Below, piece after piece: positions 63,895 to 64,000 of a stretch of 64,000 nucleotides of DNA. Made by a program: the position numbers and the translations under genes. This DNA is from Streptobacillus moniliformis DSM 12112 (GTDB taxonomy: Bacteria > Fusobacteriota > Fusobacteriia > Fusobacteriales > Leptotrichiaceae). The stretch spans positions 1,346,497 to 1,410,496 of the forward strand of contig NC_013515.1 in assembly GCF_000024565.1 (NCBI RefSeq). The letters are read 5' to 3'. The notes under the pieces were generated by a model. The model made no database searches. It had not been told where the DNA came from and worked only from the letters and a program-made list of their open reading frames with translations. Numbering within the stretch: the stretch's first letter is position 1; every line of letters starts with the position of its first letter.

Positions 63895-64000
63895 CTATTT
63901 TTTATCATAAGGAAAATCATCTGGATCTAAACTAAATCTAACTCCTTCATCCATCATATCTATAGCCTTTAAATCTTCTTCATTTAAAATAAATGACTGA
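63895..64000 (-). CDS. aldo/keto reductase, C-terminal end (5' part outside the window)
   Basis: The last 34 codons: SFILNEEDLKAIDMMDEG, then RFSLDPDDFPY and a Lys-Lys end. The L(S/N)EEDL..ID.(L/M)D.G.R…DPD.F pattern is the C-terminus of NADPH-dependent aldo/keto reductases of the 2,5-diketogluconate reductase type. The catalytic Tyr/Lys residues lie outside the window. Confidence 0.65.
   Translation of the reverse strand, partial: QSFILNEEDLKAIDMMDEGVRFSLDPDDFPYDKK

Noticed and set aside
1-64000. tRNA, rRNA or CRISPR arrays
   Set aside because: No cloverleaf-like sequence, conserved rRNA block or regularly spaced repeat was noticed while reading; a covariance search (for example tRNAscan-SE, Infernal) would be needed for certainty.

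Overview
The window is very AT-rich bacterial chromosome from a diderm (outer membrane-bearing) organism. It carries trimeric and classical autotransporters and large outer membrane beta-barrel proteins, an anaerobic class III ribonucleotide reductase, SD-led genes using ATG, GTG and TTG starts, and a low-GC ribosomal protein cluster. Together these point to the Fusobacteriota, most likely the Leptotrichiaceae (Streptobacillus, Sneathia or Leptotrichia type). That placement is inference from gene content and style; no rRNA gene is present to settle it.

Layout. 1-5.9 kb (minus strand): a truncated polysaccharide deacetylase lipoprotein, an Abi_2-type HEPN protein and a nitroreductase in one overlapping operon, then a histidine acid phosphatase and nrdD-nrdG behind two NrdR-like boxes. 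6.0-7.4 kb: an IS91-like HUH transposase. 7.5-10.7 kb: sodA, a secreted helical repeat protein, a 50-residue membrane protein and a ttcA-like gene. 10.7-26.4 kb: an accessory surface-protein region with two tandem paralogous giant outer membrane proteins, a decayed OMP fragment, a broken AlbA_2/ATPase regulator and a trimeric autotransporter fused to an OmpA domain. 26.5-31.4 kb: a heavy-metal P-type ATPase and a divergent type II restriction-modification pair whose methyltransferase is frameshifted near its start. 31.4-35.2 kb: nagA, divergent from a metal-binding-protein/lipoprotein/OMP operon. 35.3-46.6 kb: an apparent eight-gene housekeeping operon gyrB-gyrA-(Usp-like)-(phosphodiesterase)-(membrane protein)-pheS-pheT-thiN. 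46.8-49.1 kb: small envelope and S4-domain genes. 49.1-57.8 kb: an 18-gene ribosomal operon from rplB to secY, lacking the usual S10-L3-L4-L23 front and the adk/map/infA tail. 58.0-60.7 kb: a classical autotransporter. 60.8-62.8 kb: a PTS-type EIIC and a PanE-like reductase. 62.9-63.8 kb: a Panacea antitoxin/MazF-type toxin pair. 63.9-64 kb: the C-terminus of an aldo/keto reductase.

The strongest finding is a shared promoter design at the two autotransporter genes. In each, a perfect -35 (TTGACA) and a -10 (TATACT) are separated by nine bases plus a run of G (11 in one, 9 in the other). Slippage of the G run would move the -35/-10 spacing through the 17 bp optimum, which occurs at eight Gs. 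This predicts independent phase variation of the two surface proteins. The trimeric autotransporter mRNA also has its Shine-Dalgarno 36 nt from the start codon, with a 28-nt hairpin between them that would shorten the effective spacing to 8 nt. Other points of interest are the YadA-anchor/OmpA fusion, the split S10/spc operon with a structured new leader before rplB, the Panacea-MazF pair, the methyltransferase frameshift, and an Asn in GyrA at the position of E. coli Asp87.
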